Of a DNA stretch of 64,000 bases, positions 49,478 to 63,074 are shown piece by piece. Each line of letters starts with the position of its first letter. The stretch's first letter is position 1. The stretch is from the NCBI GenBank assembly GCA_030998225.1, contig JAPYXD010000698.1, positions 6,861,001 through 6,925,000 of the forward strand, in the 5' to 3' direction. The stretch comes from Diplolepis rosae. Taxonomy: Eukaryota > Arthropoda > Insecta > Hymenoptera > Diplolepididae. The notes below the pieces were generated by a model, which was not told the DNA's origin, did not search any database, and saw only the letters and a list, made by a program, of their open reading frames with translations. A program made the translations under genes and the position numbers.

Positions 49478-49632
49478 TTAGGAATCGGATTGACTTTGAG
49501 CTGAAATTGTTTCTAATAAGCTTCGTTTTACGACATTATACCGAAGAGGCAGGTTGTATTTACACTGAATCTGCTCTTCCTTGTCTACTTGCTTCGTCCA
49601 GTCAGGATCTCTGACTCTGTTAATGGCGTTTC
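49478..49632 (-). CDS. Possible 3' terminal exon, unknown gene
   Basis: Behind an acceptor (TTACAG) the frame reads NAINRVRDPDWTKQVDKEEQ, passes CKYNLPLRYNVVKRS and ends in TAA, 51 codons. It looks protein-like but has no recognisable family, and the next upstream candidate exon does not join it in phase. It may be chance. Confidence 0.2.
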
Positions 49633-51609
49633 CTGTAATGATATTTTAGCACAATTTTATTCATCGTCGTGATATCAATTTGAAGTACAAAGGAATCGGA
49701 CAATTTTAAAATTCAGAACTCTTGTGTCATTTTGCATTATTACCTAGTGCATTTATAAAGTTATTAGCAGCCAATACTGAAAATATAATAATATTTCAGA
49801 ATATCGATGAAACTTATTTCGTTCCAGAGGGTACAATAAACAAAAATGTCATAAAACCCAATTTTTTATATAATCCTGCTTCAAAAAATCTTTCTTTTTA
49901 CTTAATTCAAGCTATGAGATTACATATGAAAAGAGAAGCGATTAAGAAATTAAATACAAAAAGAATTTAAGAATCTCTATACAATATTTGTACTTGGCCA
50001 AGAAATAATTGATAAACTTTATTTTTGGGATGCTAATTCGATTCTGAAGCATGCCACAGCTAAAAAATATTATACGTAAATGTCATCAGAAAATTTTTTT
50101 TTAAAGCAGATCTCATTTTGTGATTCGTTATTTGCAGTTTAATGCAAAGTACATTCGCAATCATACTAAAAATTAATGAATAAACAAAAAAGCAATTTCA
50201 AATCGAATTAATATTTGCTGGATCTAAAATCAACATTTTTTAGCCATATTAATTTTTTATTAAAATTCGACAGAAATTCTGATTCCACTTATCCATCTTC
50301 GTTATAATACTTTTTATAAGTCTGATATTATTACAAAGTTATGCTCAGAAAATAATATAATTAAAAAGTATTGACATTAGCAAATGAAAGTCATACTTCC
50401 ACCTACTGAATGAGTAAATGATTAACAGAATAAAAACTTCGATTGAAATAAAAGATACAGCTCATGACGAAAAATCTCTTAACTAAAAAGCAATTCGATG
50501 TTTAATTAGTAATAATTATAATATAGAACAATAATAATTATGAAGTAAAACATTGTTGAAACAGAGATAGCATTCAAACTCAAGTGCACAAACTCATCCT
50601 ACCGTTTCATAAACATTCCTGGAATAATCTTAGATTTTCTCGTCTTCCTAAAAAAATCCACTCCATGGTCTATTACGTAAACTGAATCAGCCAGCAACAG
50701 CGCAGATGGTGGAGAACCTACTAAATAAATCTTTCCCAAGCAAAAAAAATCATAAATTTACAAGTGTTCATTATTCATAAATACTCAACCAGAACCTCTT
50801 TAAAACCTTATCTAAATCAATATTTAATCCATTGAGACCAATATTTTTTCAAATTGAAACATAGATCTAAGTAGCTAAATATCAATTTCATCAGTTATTT
50901 CATTGCACTTAATAAAATAAAACAGATAGTAAATTCATAAGCATCAAAATCAGAAAGTACATAATTAAAAAATATGTAAGTTTCGCATCCTCAGCATACA
51001 TTTTTAACGAGGAAAAAATGAAAATCCATTTTAGGAATGGGGAGTCTCGAAATTAGATTACTCACTCAATTCACAACTATCGTGATCACAGATTATTAAG
51101 AGATCTCGAGAGTGACTACAAGATTAATTCCTTGGTCCTGAAACACCTAAAGGTGGAGATCCTGTGCTGTAACGTAGTGTTTAACATGCACCTCAAAGAA
51201 TGGCTGCTTCCAAATCTAAAATAATTTTTGCGTTCACCGACGAAAAAAGTAAAGATGTTATATGTATATTTATCAGTTATAATAATACCATATATGTTTA
51301 CGTCTTTTTCTATATATGTAAATATGTATATAATATGTTTAACGCCATACGTAACAGGTAATATGTTCGATATACCATAGGAGTACATTAAAATAATTGA
51401 TACAGCCGTTACAGGGAGACATCAAATGTCGCTTAATTTTTCAAATCTATTATGATATATGGAAATATATTAAAAATAGAGAAGTAATTGTTTCAGACAT
51501 AATCAATAAAATTTTCATGTAAATAAATTTTTCGTAAACGTATCGATAAATGAATAATCGTAATCTATGAAGATAATTAAATTTTAAGAGTCGCATTCTT
51601 GGTTACGAT

Positions 51610-51684
51610 TTAAAGTTTGTTAAAAAAGTGCCAACTGGCACTACTGACGATTCCAGGTTCTTCTTCATTCGGCTGCATCATCAC
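51610..51684 (-). CDS. Possible alternative last exon of Psi
   Basis: A TTAGCAG acceptor opens 25 codons in phase 0: VMMQPNEEEPGIVSSASWHF, then FNKL and TAA. The preceding Psi exon (53087-53289) also ends in phase 0, so splicing past the usual last exon would give a different C-terminus. Purely a frame and splice-site argument. Confidence 0.22.
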   Translation of the reverse strand: MMMQPNEEEPGIVSSASWHFFNKL

Positions 51685-52734
51685 CTGCTAATCTGAACTT
51701 ATCTAGCGACTATGTATCATGGAATACAAATACATACAATAGAGTAAATGGAACACAGATGGATATAATGATGGTATTGCTTTACGCTATGCATTTTGAT
51801 CTCAGGGTATCTTTTATGCCTTATAATTAGAAATATTAGATATCCTATAATATAGAAAAAGAAAGAATGCGATATTGCGTAATATAAATAAGACATAGTC
51901 GGTATTAACGGCGATTTTAGAGGCTTGATAACTTTAGACTGCTAGTATAGTGATTTAATGGAAACATTATACGAAGTTACTCCAGATTTTAAACGTTTCC
52001 CTCTGGAAAGCTATCTGTAAATCGTCTGAAATAAACAAACGATTATTGCACGAGAGTTCATTTCAAATTTCAAAGGTGTAATTGTTGTGTCTATGCATTT
52101 GTCCCTTCGACACCCTTTGCTAAGATAATTATATGCAAAAATTATATTAGACGCAAGAATTATATACAAGTTTTATAGACATTGTATATTTCCTGAAATT
52201 AGGTGCGGCAAATACACATTGAACGAAATATATTCCTCTTACACCATTGACTTTTATGTGACACATCGAGACTCAAGTCAATTTAAAAAACTTAAATGTA
52301 CAGAATATGGTTTGAACATTTCTATTCTTGAAAAAAAAAACAATTACAAAAATATATAAAAGAAGGTGAAAAAGGGTACAAAATGATTGTTCAACATATT
52401 TGTGCACATTTTAAACTGACTTTAGTAAGCATGACAAAACTAAGATGATGTACGATAATTTAAATATTCCTAAAATTACTATTTACTGAAACTAGGTACA
52501 ATGTTATTATTAATAAAATTTAATGATTTAAAAAATTGATTCAAATTAAAGACTGCAAAAAAAAATATTTTGTCAAAAACTGTTTTAATTCCTTGCAAAT
52601 TTAGTATTTATTGGCAAAGTAGACACTCGACTAATAAAGAATATTTCTATTTTTAAAGAACGTACATCATCCCTGATATAAAATATTATGATCTATGATG
52701 AACTTACAGATTTATTATGTAATTTTCCTTCTGT

Positions 52735-55700
52735 TCAGTTTTCGGAGTTTTGCTGCGAGTAAGGATAGTTTTGATAACCAGTTGGGAATGACGGATTTTG
52801 TTGTCCTGGCTGGGATTGTGGTGCAGGATTAGCACCAGCACCATAATAACCTGGTGCCCCTCCAGCATTCATTCCCGGGTAATTTCCATAAGCCTGAGGG
52901 AAGGCGTTTGGCGTTGCACTTTGGGGTCCAGTTGGCTGACCTTGCATTGCTGGTTGCATTTGAGGTTGAGCCATTTGATTACCTTGTACAGCCACCTATA
53001 ACCAATTGAAGAATTCAATATTAAATCAAAACAATTTAAATATAAATTAAATATCTGAATTTCCCAAATAAAGAATTTAATTGTACCTTGCCAGTTTTCA
53101 TTTGTGCCTCTATAGCCTCTGCCTCCTTGATTTTGCCAATGCTTCTGTAATATTCGGCCCATTGAGCACTGTAGTCAGCCTGACCTCCATTTTGAGCAGC
53201 AGCTGCCTGTTGCTGCTGTGGCTGAGGTTGCTGTGGAGCAGGTGCTGCAGCTGCAGCTGCAGCTGGATTTGGCTGATTCGGCGCAGCTACTAAAAAATTC
53301 ATCGGAATAAAACGATAAGAATTTTATTGCAATGAAAAACTCCGAATAAAAATTTGAATGGTTGACTAGTAATTACTTTGTCTTTCTACATTTGGTCTAA
53401 ATTCGATCGTATAACTGTTTTCATAACAAAAAATAAAATAATATAAAAACCAAATACACAAGTTCCTTTTATAATCTTTTAAATGTTTAATAGATTTGTT
53501 ACCTTGCTGAGCATTGAGGTCTTGTTTTCCTTGCTTAGCCTGTTGTTCAATCATTTCTGCCTCCCTGTGCATACCCAAGGAACGATAATATTCTGCCCAC
53601 TGTGCACTGTAATCTGGTTGACCGGTTTGTGGGTTCACTTGAACGGGTGCCTGATTTGGATTTCCTGCTAGAAAAGGAATTACGAGGTTACATAATCTTA
53701 GTATAAATATTTTTATTTGAGTGTATTTTTCTTGAAAATGATGTATACCTTGTTCGTTGGGTTGCGGTTGATTAGGCCAGGCTTGATATCCTGGATTGGC
53801 ATTCCAATTAGGGTTGTATCCAATCGCACCTTGACCTCCTTGGAAAGGAGCACCTTGTCCACCAGGGCCCTGAAATAACTCTTGATTTAACTTCGAAAAA
53901 AAAAATGCCTGCATTTACATTAATATTAATTTTCGATTAATTCTGAATTTCTCTCAGAAAACTTACCATTCCTAACTTTTCACTGAATATTCTCTTGGCG
54001 TGTTCCACTTGCTCTGGATTTCCTCGAATAATGAATATTTTTTCATTCTCGTTACTTTGATTCCTTCGGTCCAACTCACAATGAGCGCCAGTCTGCATAT
54101 TAATCTGCTTAATCGTCTCGCCACCTTTTCCAATTATAATTCCACATTTAGTAGCAGGTACTGTGAAGGTTGTTTCAACCTTGTCTTGCATAGGTCCACC
54201 GCCTTGGCGTCTATCCCAAGAACCTCCATACTCGTTAGGTCGACCTCCGCCAAATCCATTACCGCGGGGACCATTTCTACCACCCATGTTATTCCTACTA
54301 TCATCTCGTCTCTGTGCAGAAAAAATACAACGAAAAACATCCATTAATACGAGAATGAATGAAAATGAAAGCGATAAATGAAAATAATGATTGAGGATTT
54401 TAAGGTGATTAAACATTGTGTGGTTTTTAATTTCTTTATCTCATTGCGGACTTAAAAAGAAAAAGTGGGTCCATATAAAAAATTAAATAAAACGAAATAT
54501 TGTGACTGCAAACTGCAAGTGTACAAAATTTAAATTAATTGTACGCAATCACTACCCAGTTTTGAAAAGAAAACAATATCGAATTTCTCAACGTAAATAC
54601 TTCCATTTTGAAGATAATGATAATAAGCATTGATAACGAAGCAAAGACACAAATAGTTTAAGGTTTACAACATTTTTCGATTAAATCTCATTTGTACTTA
54701 AGCAGAATAATTATGATGTATTTTACACTACGATTGGGAGAAACAATCGTGTTCCAGGGTAAGTGCGAATTTACACGACTGTTCTCATAAAACAAATGAA
54801 GGTTTACCATTACACTATCAATTAGTTCTTGAATTCTTTGTCGAGCCTGTTCAACAGCTTGAGGTTTTCCTGATAATAGACATTTTCTGTCACCAGGCCC
54901 ATCTTCCCTTCCCTGTTGAAACTGTACTCTTGCTCCTGTTTCTGCTTGGATCTTTTTAATCATATCTCCTCCTTTTCCGATAACTACACCAACTGCTGCT
55001 CGTGGAACAAGTACCTAATATCGCCAAAGTATACACAAAAAAGAAGATAAATTTATAAACTTAAAAATGTTTTCAATATAAATCGAGGAATCCTTTTTCA
55101 AATCAGTATATTTCTACTATACCTCAACTCCTTCGCCACTGGGGGGACCACCATGATTGAATCCACTGCCACCACCGGCGCCTCCATTGCCGTTGTCAAT
55201 ATTAAAATTCCCAGGTCCCCCTCCACCGCCACCTCTTTCACCGCCTCTCGGTCCCCTATGGAACATCTGCATTTCTTTCTCAGCAATCAATTCATACACC
55301 AAATTTTTGGCGTACTCAACTTTCTGGGGATCACCCGTAATTCTGAAAGACATATGTTCTCAATTTATTATTTCCTAAACATCCAAGGTAACATTCAACA
55401 CTATTGAATGTTATTATTTAGATATTAATCTTTCGTCCATGTAACTTAAATAAGTAAATAAACAAACCTCAAGGGCTTCTCCTGTTCCTGGGAAGGACCT
55501 TCTTGAATAACGACCATTTTAGCGCCAGATTTTTCCTGAAGATGTTTTATCGTCTCACCTCCCTTGCCAATAATAAGACCTACTTTAGGCCCAGGAATCA
55601 TGATTTCAACGAATCCAGGATGATTACCACCCATCATATGTGCTGGAGGTGCACCGCTAGGAGGACCGCCACCGCCACCAGCATTACTGACGCCGCCAGC

Positions 55701-58700
55701 GCCAGCGCCACCGCTTCCGACACCAACCCCAGCACTGACCCCGACTCCGACTCCGACACCGACACCGACACCAACGCCGACACCGTTGCCTCCTCCACCG
55801 TTGTTGCTTCCGCTTCCAATGCTCAAGTTCATTTCCCCAGGTCCTCCTCCAAGGACTTCCGTCCTGCTTCGTTGATTAACGATGGATAGTACAAGATCTT
55901 TTGCTCGACTGAAACACACACATTAAGACTCACGATAGAATAATGTGATAGGTTCTGTTAAGACAAACTAGTCAATACACAACAAATTTTTCGATTCGAT
56001 GGTAACACAATAAAAATACATCACTATAGTGTTCGAGAGTGCCAGTTAGAACTGACTTCACTTTTGTTTGATAATAATAATACAACACGAGAAACTTAAA
56101 GAAGTCCTATACAAAAATGATTGATATGAATATAAACACGTTTCAAGTAGACAACACATTAATTGTCTTCCTGTTGCGAACAACAAATCCCCATGCATAT
56201 CCTATCCTCCTTTCTTTCTTCTCTCCAAACCCTAGTAAAAGTAAAAAACTATTAGTAAATGCGAAACCATCACAAATTTCCAAAAATTTAACAGACCAAA
56301 ATCCGGATTTAAATTCATGATACAAAGCGAATTCGAGTCCTGTACTCACATCCAGGACAAGAATGATATTATGTAAAGTTGATTGCAATCTCGACGTATC
56401 GACGAAATCTAACTGCGATGATGAAAATATTTGTACATGTATCTCAAAGCGTAATCAAAAATTCGATTACCAAAACATGGATATTTCATCGAATACGAAA
56501 GGAAATTCAAATGCATTCTGATAATATCAGTTTGATTGTAGCATTCTAATTATAACACATCGTAAATTAATATAAATAAATTAGTTAATTAAATTTTTCA
56601 ATTGAGTTAAAAGTCAGGTTACATATTTCGAACACAGACATATATGAAGAAACAAGATTATTCAAAAACATGAGTGAAAATCAATATCATATCTCTAAGG
56701 AGGATAGCAGATTTGCTTGGCTCTTTTTTCGGTGCTTGAAAAATTACTTTATCACCTTCCATTATGCTAAAAACGTAAAAATCCTACGAGTGGCTTAAAT
56801 TGAATTCGTATCTCGTTTACACGTAAAACTAAGAAAAATGGTCATGACATGAAAATAAGATGTCAAACTTTTTACAAATCACCATATTCAACAAGACAAA
56901 GATTATATAAATAATAAGTAAATAAGAAAAAAAAGTTACTTGACAGCCTCTCGCGAGCCGGTTAGCGTGCAAATTCGCTCTGGCAGCCCGCCGCTTTCTG
57001 GTGCCATTTGTATTTTACATCCCGTTTCACTTTGCAACCTTGTTATCTGTTCTCCGCCTCTTCCGATTACTGTAAGGATATAAAATTCTATTAATTTTCA
57101 AATCTCCACTTAATCAACAAATACATATATTATTAATTATTATTTAAATTAATTTAAGTTAATATTAGGTCGTAAAATAAGGACATCCAAAATTTAATTG
57201 CTTCAAAACACTAGGTATCAAGACTAAAATTTAATTCAAAATATCAAAACTTTTTCTCGAAGGCTATTTCTGCTGTTACTTACAATTTCTTTTTATGTAG
57301 AATCAAAGAAACTAAAATTTCAAATATCGCAAAGATTGGCAACACCAGTAAAAAAGTAAAATTAAGATTTGACTTGTTAATACCATAGTATTTTGCGAGT
57401 AACTATGTCTGTATAACGGAAAAGTTAGTATGTTTATTTATTATCAAATATATTTTTGCAACGTTGCTTACTCTGCATACAGTAAAAAAACTACATGTAA
57501 ATTTTAAACAGTGCCTATGAATGAAAAACCACTGGTCTCTAAAATACACCAAATTCATCATTCATTAATGTAAACCGCCTGTTCACACTATAATTGACTG
57601 GTTTGATAGTTATTTAATTTCCTTAGAATCTTTAGAAACCTCAAAACAAAACAGCATAACGTTGAAAGTGTTTACAAATCCAATGAAATTTGACTATGTA
57701 CGACTACGTTATGAATGTAGAAATTATTGTATGCAGAATTTCGTAAATTAATAAAAATGGTATCAAAATAAAAGTCGAGTTTGAAATTGATCGAATGTGT
57801 TTAAAGCATATCTTTAATACGTGATCTTCATCTATAGAACTTATTACTTAATATTTTAGTTAGAGAAAACTGTTGCTGCTATTCGCGTGAAAATGAACTG
57901 AAATTGTGTTTCATCACAAGTTGAAATTTAATAAAATTATAATATAAAATAAATAAATGTTTTAATTAATTGTCGCGAATGTAACTTTCTGAGCTTAGTC
58001 CCATAAACTTTATACCGGAAAGGCATCAAAATTTAAGAATATTAATATTGTATATTTAAAGAATTTGAAAATTCTTCTGTGGAAAAAAAGACGCTTTCGA
58101 CTGCGCTGGGATACGAGCCCAGGTCTTTCGATTGCCGGTCGACTGCTCTAACCACTGACAACGTATCCTATCTGATACACGACTAGTGAACCTCCGATAA
58201 TGTAGGCAGTGACAAAAATTTCAAACTCACCTCATTAATTTGAAATTAATATTGTAATTCCATGAAATATCACCGTTGATGTACATGAAACTACTATTTT
58301 CCACAAGTTTCAGAATTTCAGAAACTTGATTAATTAAATGCTTGTTTAAGAATTAAGATTTTTTCTTTTTACTAGCGAAGAACCAAACTCTACGCTGTGA
58401 AATATTTATTGCCTGATGCTTAAATTTGGAACCTCAATTCAGTTATTCAAATTTATTGTACATTGTTTTGGTTTTTCATATAGGAATTTAATTCTATACT
58501 AAAATTTAAGTGGCTATAAATTGAAACAATAATGTATATGATTTCCTTGATTAAAAGTGTAGCGTTGATTATAAATATTATATTTCAGGTGATAATTTCT
58601 TCTTGGAAAGAAATACTTACTCAAGCCAACCATCTTGTCTGGAACTCTAATATCTTCACTGCAAATACCCCCTAAACCAATAAGACCAGTAGGAGATTGT

Positions 58701-60137
58701 GCAGCAGATCTAGACTGAACATTTGGATCGCCTATAGGAGCTCCAGGCCCACGCATACCAATTAAAGGATCTGCTACTGCCATTTTTTTCGTTTCAGGTT
58801 CTAAAAAAAGCAATAAAACAAGGGATGCCGGAAATTCATAGATTTTAAAATATACAAGTTGATCATACATTTTTTGATATCCATAGCAAGAATTATTATT
58901 CTTACACGTGTACAAATTCATAGACACAACATTTCTCCATTTGGTACGAAATAAATTCAAACAAGTGGCATATTTCGATCTTATAAGACAAATCAGATTA
59001 ATGGATAAATAAAAAACTATAATGCATTAAAATAATATATATGGTTAGACACATATATAGATACCTCACAATTTATATTAATAGAGTACGAGTACTTAGG
59101 CATATAAAATACCAATGCATATATTAACTAAATACATATATTAACAAATATTTTCGAACACATGATGTTTTAAACTATCGATATCAATATTATGTTGACT
59201 TAAAGCTTAAACATGTTATGCAATGTTTATGCAAATCAATCAGAATGTATGTTAAGTTTTTTGGGTGTTATTTACTTTACCTGCGGAGTCTTCCAAGGGA
59301 CGCTTTAATTTTCCGTCTTGGTTATTCTGTGCACCAGTGGGATTGATCTTTGCTGCAATCTGTAATTAGTATTTGAAAGAGGCATAACGACACGTAAATT
59401 CGAATATATTTCTTTAAGAGTTAATTTCAGTAAATTTAAATTAAAGGAAGTTCAAATAAAAGAAACCAATGTTTCTTTTCTTGAAAAGTATTTTTCTTAT
59501 GACCAAATTAATTCATAATTCAGAAAAAGTAAAAATAAAAATTCAGGAATCAATCACCGTTGATAACTAAATAACACATTAAGTGTGAAAAGTTAATAAA
59601 ATCCAAACAAATTGAAGTAGCTTCTCTACAATAATTTATTACAACTTTTTTTACGGTACATATGAATTATTTAAAATTCTGATCTTTCTTTTCAACTCCA
59701 TTTTCTGGACCAGCATCTCTACCATGAACTTGTACTTTCTTTCTATGTCAATTTGGGCATAAAAGCTACAAAGAGAAAAAAGTACTAAGAAGATAGGCTA
59801 ATTCTTTGTCACCTCCATGCACTTTTAGTTTAGGCTAAAATACATGAAGAGTGGTTGGGTTTTGCTAAATTTAGGGTGAAATTCGTACTATCGAAGTGAA
59901 GTTGCGATCATCCCGGATCGACCGACATCGGCAGACATTGGCGCCCATTAAAAAGAGGACACGCCAAACTGCAATCTGGGTGAATTATATGCGTAGTACA
60001 ATTCAATCAAAGTAAAGAAAATGTAACATATATTGAAAAAAGGTTGTAAATACCTGTTTTGCGCGCTGCAAAGCAGCGGCAAAAGCCGAACTCTGACTAA
60101 AATTTGGAGGCGGAGCGACCGCTGAATAATCACTCAT
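52735..60137 (-). CDS. Psi: Psi: FUBP/KSRP-family KH-domain RNA-binding protein
   Basis: Twelve coding exons on the minus strand: 60054-60137, 59281-59359, 58621-58800, 56940-57069, 55468-55908, 55123-55342, 54808-55014, 53967-54311, 53749-53869, 53503-53667, 53087-53289 and 52735-52995, giving 811 residues. Four KH domains carry the GxxG loop: [32 protein letters not shown]. Glycine-rich linkers separate them, and the C-terminal part has two copies of the FUBP box ([20 protein letters not shown] and [20 protein letters not shown]). Four KH domains plus tyrosine-rich repeats define FUBP1/KSRP and Drosophila P-element somatic inhibitor, which regulates splicing through U1 snRNP contact and also Myc transcription. 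The end of exon 7 could alternatively use a GT two codons earlier. Confidence 0.95.
55730..55805. repeat. Coding microsatellite giving a Gly-Val run in Psi
   Basis: Repeats of CCGACTCCGACACCGACACC on the plus strand code on the minus strand for alternating Gly-Val ([10 protein letters not shown]) between KH1 and KH2. The run keeps the reading frame. Confidence 0.8.
58045..58250. repeat. Internally deleted copy of the tRNA-derived repeat in Psi intron 3
   Basis: The tRNA-like head (CGCTGGGATACGAGCCCAGG) passes at about 58158 straight into the distal part of the unit (CAACGTATCCTATCTGATAC), so the middle and the 3' end of the head are missing. It lies in the intron 57070-58620. Confidence 0.7.
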
Positions 60138-60860
60138 GTTGAACCATGAAGGGGTTAAACGCAACTCTTCTTCCTTTTTATCTCTCAAGGAGCTTTTTGA
60201 AGAACGATGGGGTAGCTTTGTAGGAAACCCTTACTCACTGTATATTTCTTGCACTATTGTTCAAATTTTCCCTAATTACACTGCACGCACAAATCTGGTT
60301 TACGAGCGTAAAGACCACCATTCGCCAAAGGGCGCAAGCGTCGGACACGAAATGCGAAGAGGTTAGAAAGGAAGTGAACGAGATTACTACAAACGTTGGT
60401 TCCTTGAAATGCCACTAGAGCGACGTTTTAAGGCGGGAAAAATATATTTTTATTTTTTGAAAGAGGTTTTTTTTCTTGTTATATTACTTATAACGAAAAA
60501 ATAAGCATTTTTCATAAATAAGCTTACATATTAAATTTTATAGGATAAATTAAACTCAAACTTATCAAATGTGAATCGTACGGTCCTTATTAGAAGGTAC
60601 AGTCATCAGAATTTTTATTTTTGCGATAAATAATTTTACTTGTCTTTTATTACTTGACTTACGAATAAGTGATAATTTTATCAGTAAAAAATGTTGTTTG
60701 CTGATCTTCAAGCTAATTTATTTGACTTAAGGCTTAATTTTGATTTAATTTATTTATAACATCCATTCGAAAATTATTTAGCCATAGAAATATAGAAATT
60801 TGTAAGTTTTCATGACTATTTTACTCAAATTTTTTTTGAAATAGAAAAACTATGCATTGA
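60138..60860. promoter_or_regulatory. Upstream region of Psi
   Basis: Psi 5' UTR and presumably its promoter lie in the first 300 bp, which are less AT-rich (CCACCATTCGCCAAAGGGCG). From about 60430 the sequence is AT-rich without features. Confidence 0.35.
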
Positions 60861-60953
60861 AAACCCAAAAACTTTTGGTATCATGAGAAATGACAAGAGC
60901 CAGGAATTGCCATAGGCCGCGTAGGCATATTATTGACTTTCGCTGGTCCGCAA

Positions 60954-61030
60954 CAGTGAGCCCAGAACGTAGGAGCTGGCGACCCCCACAATGAATGTTC
61001 CCAGCTCATGGCTTCTTCCATGAAGAATAG
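60954..61030. repeat. Partial copy of the CAGTGA hAT-like MITE
   Basis: CAGTGAGCCCAGAACGTAGG, then GAGCTGGCGACCCCCAC and CAGCTCATGGCTTCTTCC, match one arm and half of the loop of the element at 39364-39525. The opposite end was not found. Confidence 0.6.
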
Positions 61031-61065
61031 ACATAAAGAAAGGATACCAAAGTAGTGTAACCGAA

Positions 61066-61200
61066 AACAGGGTTGGGTCCGTAACATACGTCAAGTAATT
61101 TACATGGTTTTCGACACGTCGATAACTATGTATTTTACGTCTTGAGTTCTTGACGTCACGGATTTTACATGTCGAAAACTATATGGCATGAGAGCGCCAT
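61066..61200. mobile_element. CAGGGTTG-end fragment with ACGT-type subterminal motifs
   Basis: CAGGGTTGGGTCCGTAACAT, then TTTACATGG, TTTTCGACACGTCG and TTACATGTCGAAAACTATA, echo the subterminal region of the hAT-like copies A-C. No second end was assigned. Confidence 0.4.
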
Positions 61201-61519
61201 TTGAATGAATTTTATTGGAGAAGTTAAAATAATTCATAATCAAATACATTCAAAATTGTTCTCCAATTGAAAACGAGAAGCTTTTTTTGTAAACATTATT
61301 ATTTCTATTCAAATTCTGTAAATTTTTAATCATCAAATGGGAGTTAAAAATCTTGTTACATGCTATATGAGTACAACTATTCATTATATTTATTTATAAG
61401 AACATAATTTGTTCAATTTTTTGCTTGATTAAAATTAACGAGCTGAGGGATTAGATGAGATGTCTTTAATATACGCGTAATAATTCATCATGACGATTTT
61501 TGTAAAAGAATATATATAT

Positions 61520-61965
61520 TGTTAACCGGAGCAATTCTGGTACAAAAAGAGTTTTTTTGGTAGGTATAGATTGTACCATAGTTTTAGTTACCCAAAGTTT
61601 CAATTGCTCATAAAATCACCAGAAGTCACTATATTTGAAAAGCAGTGTTTGGCGAAGATTATGAAAGGAATGCGTTGGCAAAAATTGCAAGTATATATCA
61701 AATATAGGCGGTAGAGAGCGCTTCAGGGAAATGTACAGGAATCCTGCATCTTGCAATCCTCGCAGTTTTTGCCAACACATTCCTTTCATAATCTTCGTCT
61801 AACATTGCTTTTCAAATATAGTGACGTCTGGTGATTTTATGGGCAATTGAAACTTTGGGCAACTAAAACTATGGTACAATGTATACCTACCAGTTTTTTT
61901 TCTTGTTTTCGCGATGCGAGACAAAAGAAAAAACACTCTTTTGTGCCAGAATTTTCGTATGAAAT
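61520..61965. mobile_element. Hairpin MITE with about 190-bp arms
   Basis: Left arm about 61527-61715 and right arm about 61760-61960 are inverse copies (for example AATTGCTCATAAAATCACCA against TGGTGATTTTATGGGCAATT). The tips read GAGCAATTCTGGTACAAAAA and TTTTGTGCCAGAATTTTC. The loop is about 45 bp. No coding sequence. Confidence 0.7.
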
Positions 61966-62233
61966 AATCAAGCTCTATTTGTAATATATAATAAGAGTAT
62001 CTTAATATATTGAGTATCGAATACTCAAGCTCTGTTTGTATCTTGAAAATAAACACATTTTTTAACTAATATAAACTTTTTATGCATGTTAAGTATTATC
62101 AATTTTAAGACCAGAAACTTAAAATTATTTGAATATGTTAGAAATAGCCAATTAAGTTCTATTTTTACACAAAAGCAAGTTTGTGACACGTATTCGACGT
62201 ATGTTATGTCTTGTGTGTAGAAAACTACGTAAA

Positions 62234-62455
62234 ATTAAAGATTAAACGAACTTACCATGTAAAGTTTAGAACAATTGACAGTTTCTTTGGGGTGGGAAGA
62301 ATGTTGAAAACATGTGTATATATATGCATAATTTTATTTATTTATTATTATTACTATTTTATTTATTTATTTTTGGAAGGGAGTATATATCTTCAAACAA
62401 GTAATTCATATAATTATGATCGAACTTCACATGGTAAGTTCGTTTAATCTTTAAT
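62234..62455. mobile_element. 222-bp element with 27-bp perfect inverted termini
   Basis: Begins ATTAAAGATTAAACGAACTT (then ACCATGT) and ends with the exact inverse at 62429-62455. The interior is T/A-rich. No target duplication was clear. Confidence 0.6.
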
Positions 62456-62553
62456 TATATTTCATTTTACTTGTTCGAAGATATCTTACTTGTAGATGTT
62501 CAGAGCAGAAAATTACGTTCTTCTTTTTTTTTATTTTTTTTTTATTAAATTCT

Positions 62554-62918
62554 TTAAGGCCACGGGTCAACCAGACCCGTGATCAAATTCCTGTAAAAGT
62601 TCGCATGAGATAACTTTTTTCTTTTATAAAATATCTTCCTGAAAATTTGGAAAATACTACAGAACACGATAGAGAACGTCTGTCAACTTTGTATGAGTGA
62701 AAATTTTGCAAAAAATTTTACAGTTAACTGTAATTGTCGATAAGTTTTCGAATTTTTTTCAAAATTTTTACTAAAAAGAAGTTAACAGACGTGCTTTATT
62801 ATCTTTTGTTACGTTTCCCAAATTATCAGAAAGATACATTGTAAATTAAAAAAGTTATCTTACATGAACGAATAAATGTATAATTTAGTCACGTGGTCCG
62901 ATTGATCCATGGCCTTAA
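62554..62918. mobile_element. MITE, TTAAGGCCACGGGTCAACC copy (365 bp)
   Basis: The ends are nearly the same as those of 7277-8035, with TTAA on both sides. The interior is shorter, so the two are deletion variants of one element. Confidence 0.7.
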
Positions 62919-63074
62919 GAAAATATCATGTACAAAGACTTATATAATAAATTCTTAGAAGGTACAATAAACAAAACGCTTTAAGAAGGCTCTGATAGGA
63001 GTTAAAATCTATGCAAGTCTATAATATCTCTAAGAAAATACAATCTCCGGAAAAGTCTCTGAATCCTCAATTAG

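Larger units (their letters stand above)
48081..52734. other. Gene-poor region between GMPR and Psi
   Basis: The region between two convergent genes probably includes the Psi 3' UTR. Three short minus-strand stretches look exon-like (51610-51684, about 50605-50730 and 49478-49632; see separate entries) but do not join into one frame. The rest is AT-rich with no repeat recognised. Confidence 0.4.

Noticed and set aside
55503..55889. Long plus-strand frame opposite Psi exon 5 (Asp/Thr/Ser rich)
   Set aside because: Mirror of the Gly-Val microsatellite; the minus strand encodes the KH protein with correct splice sites.
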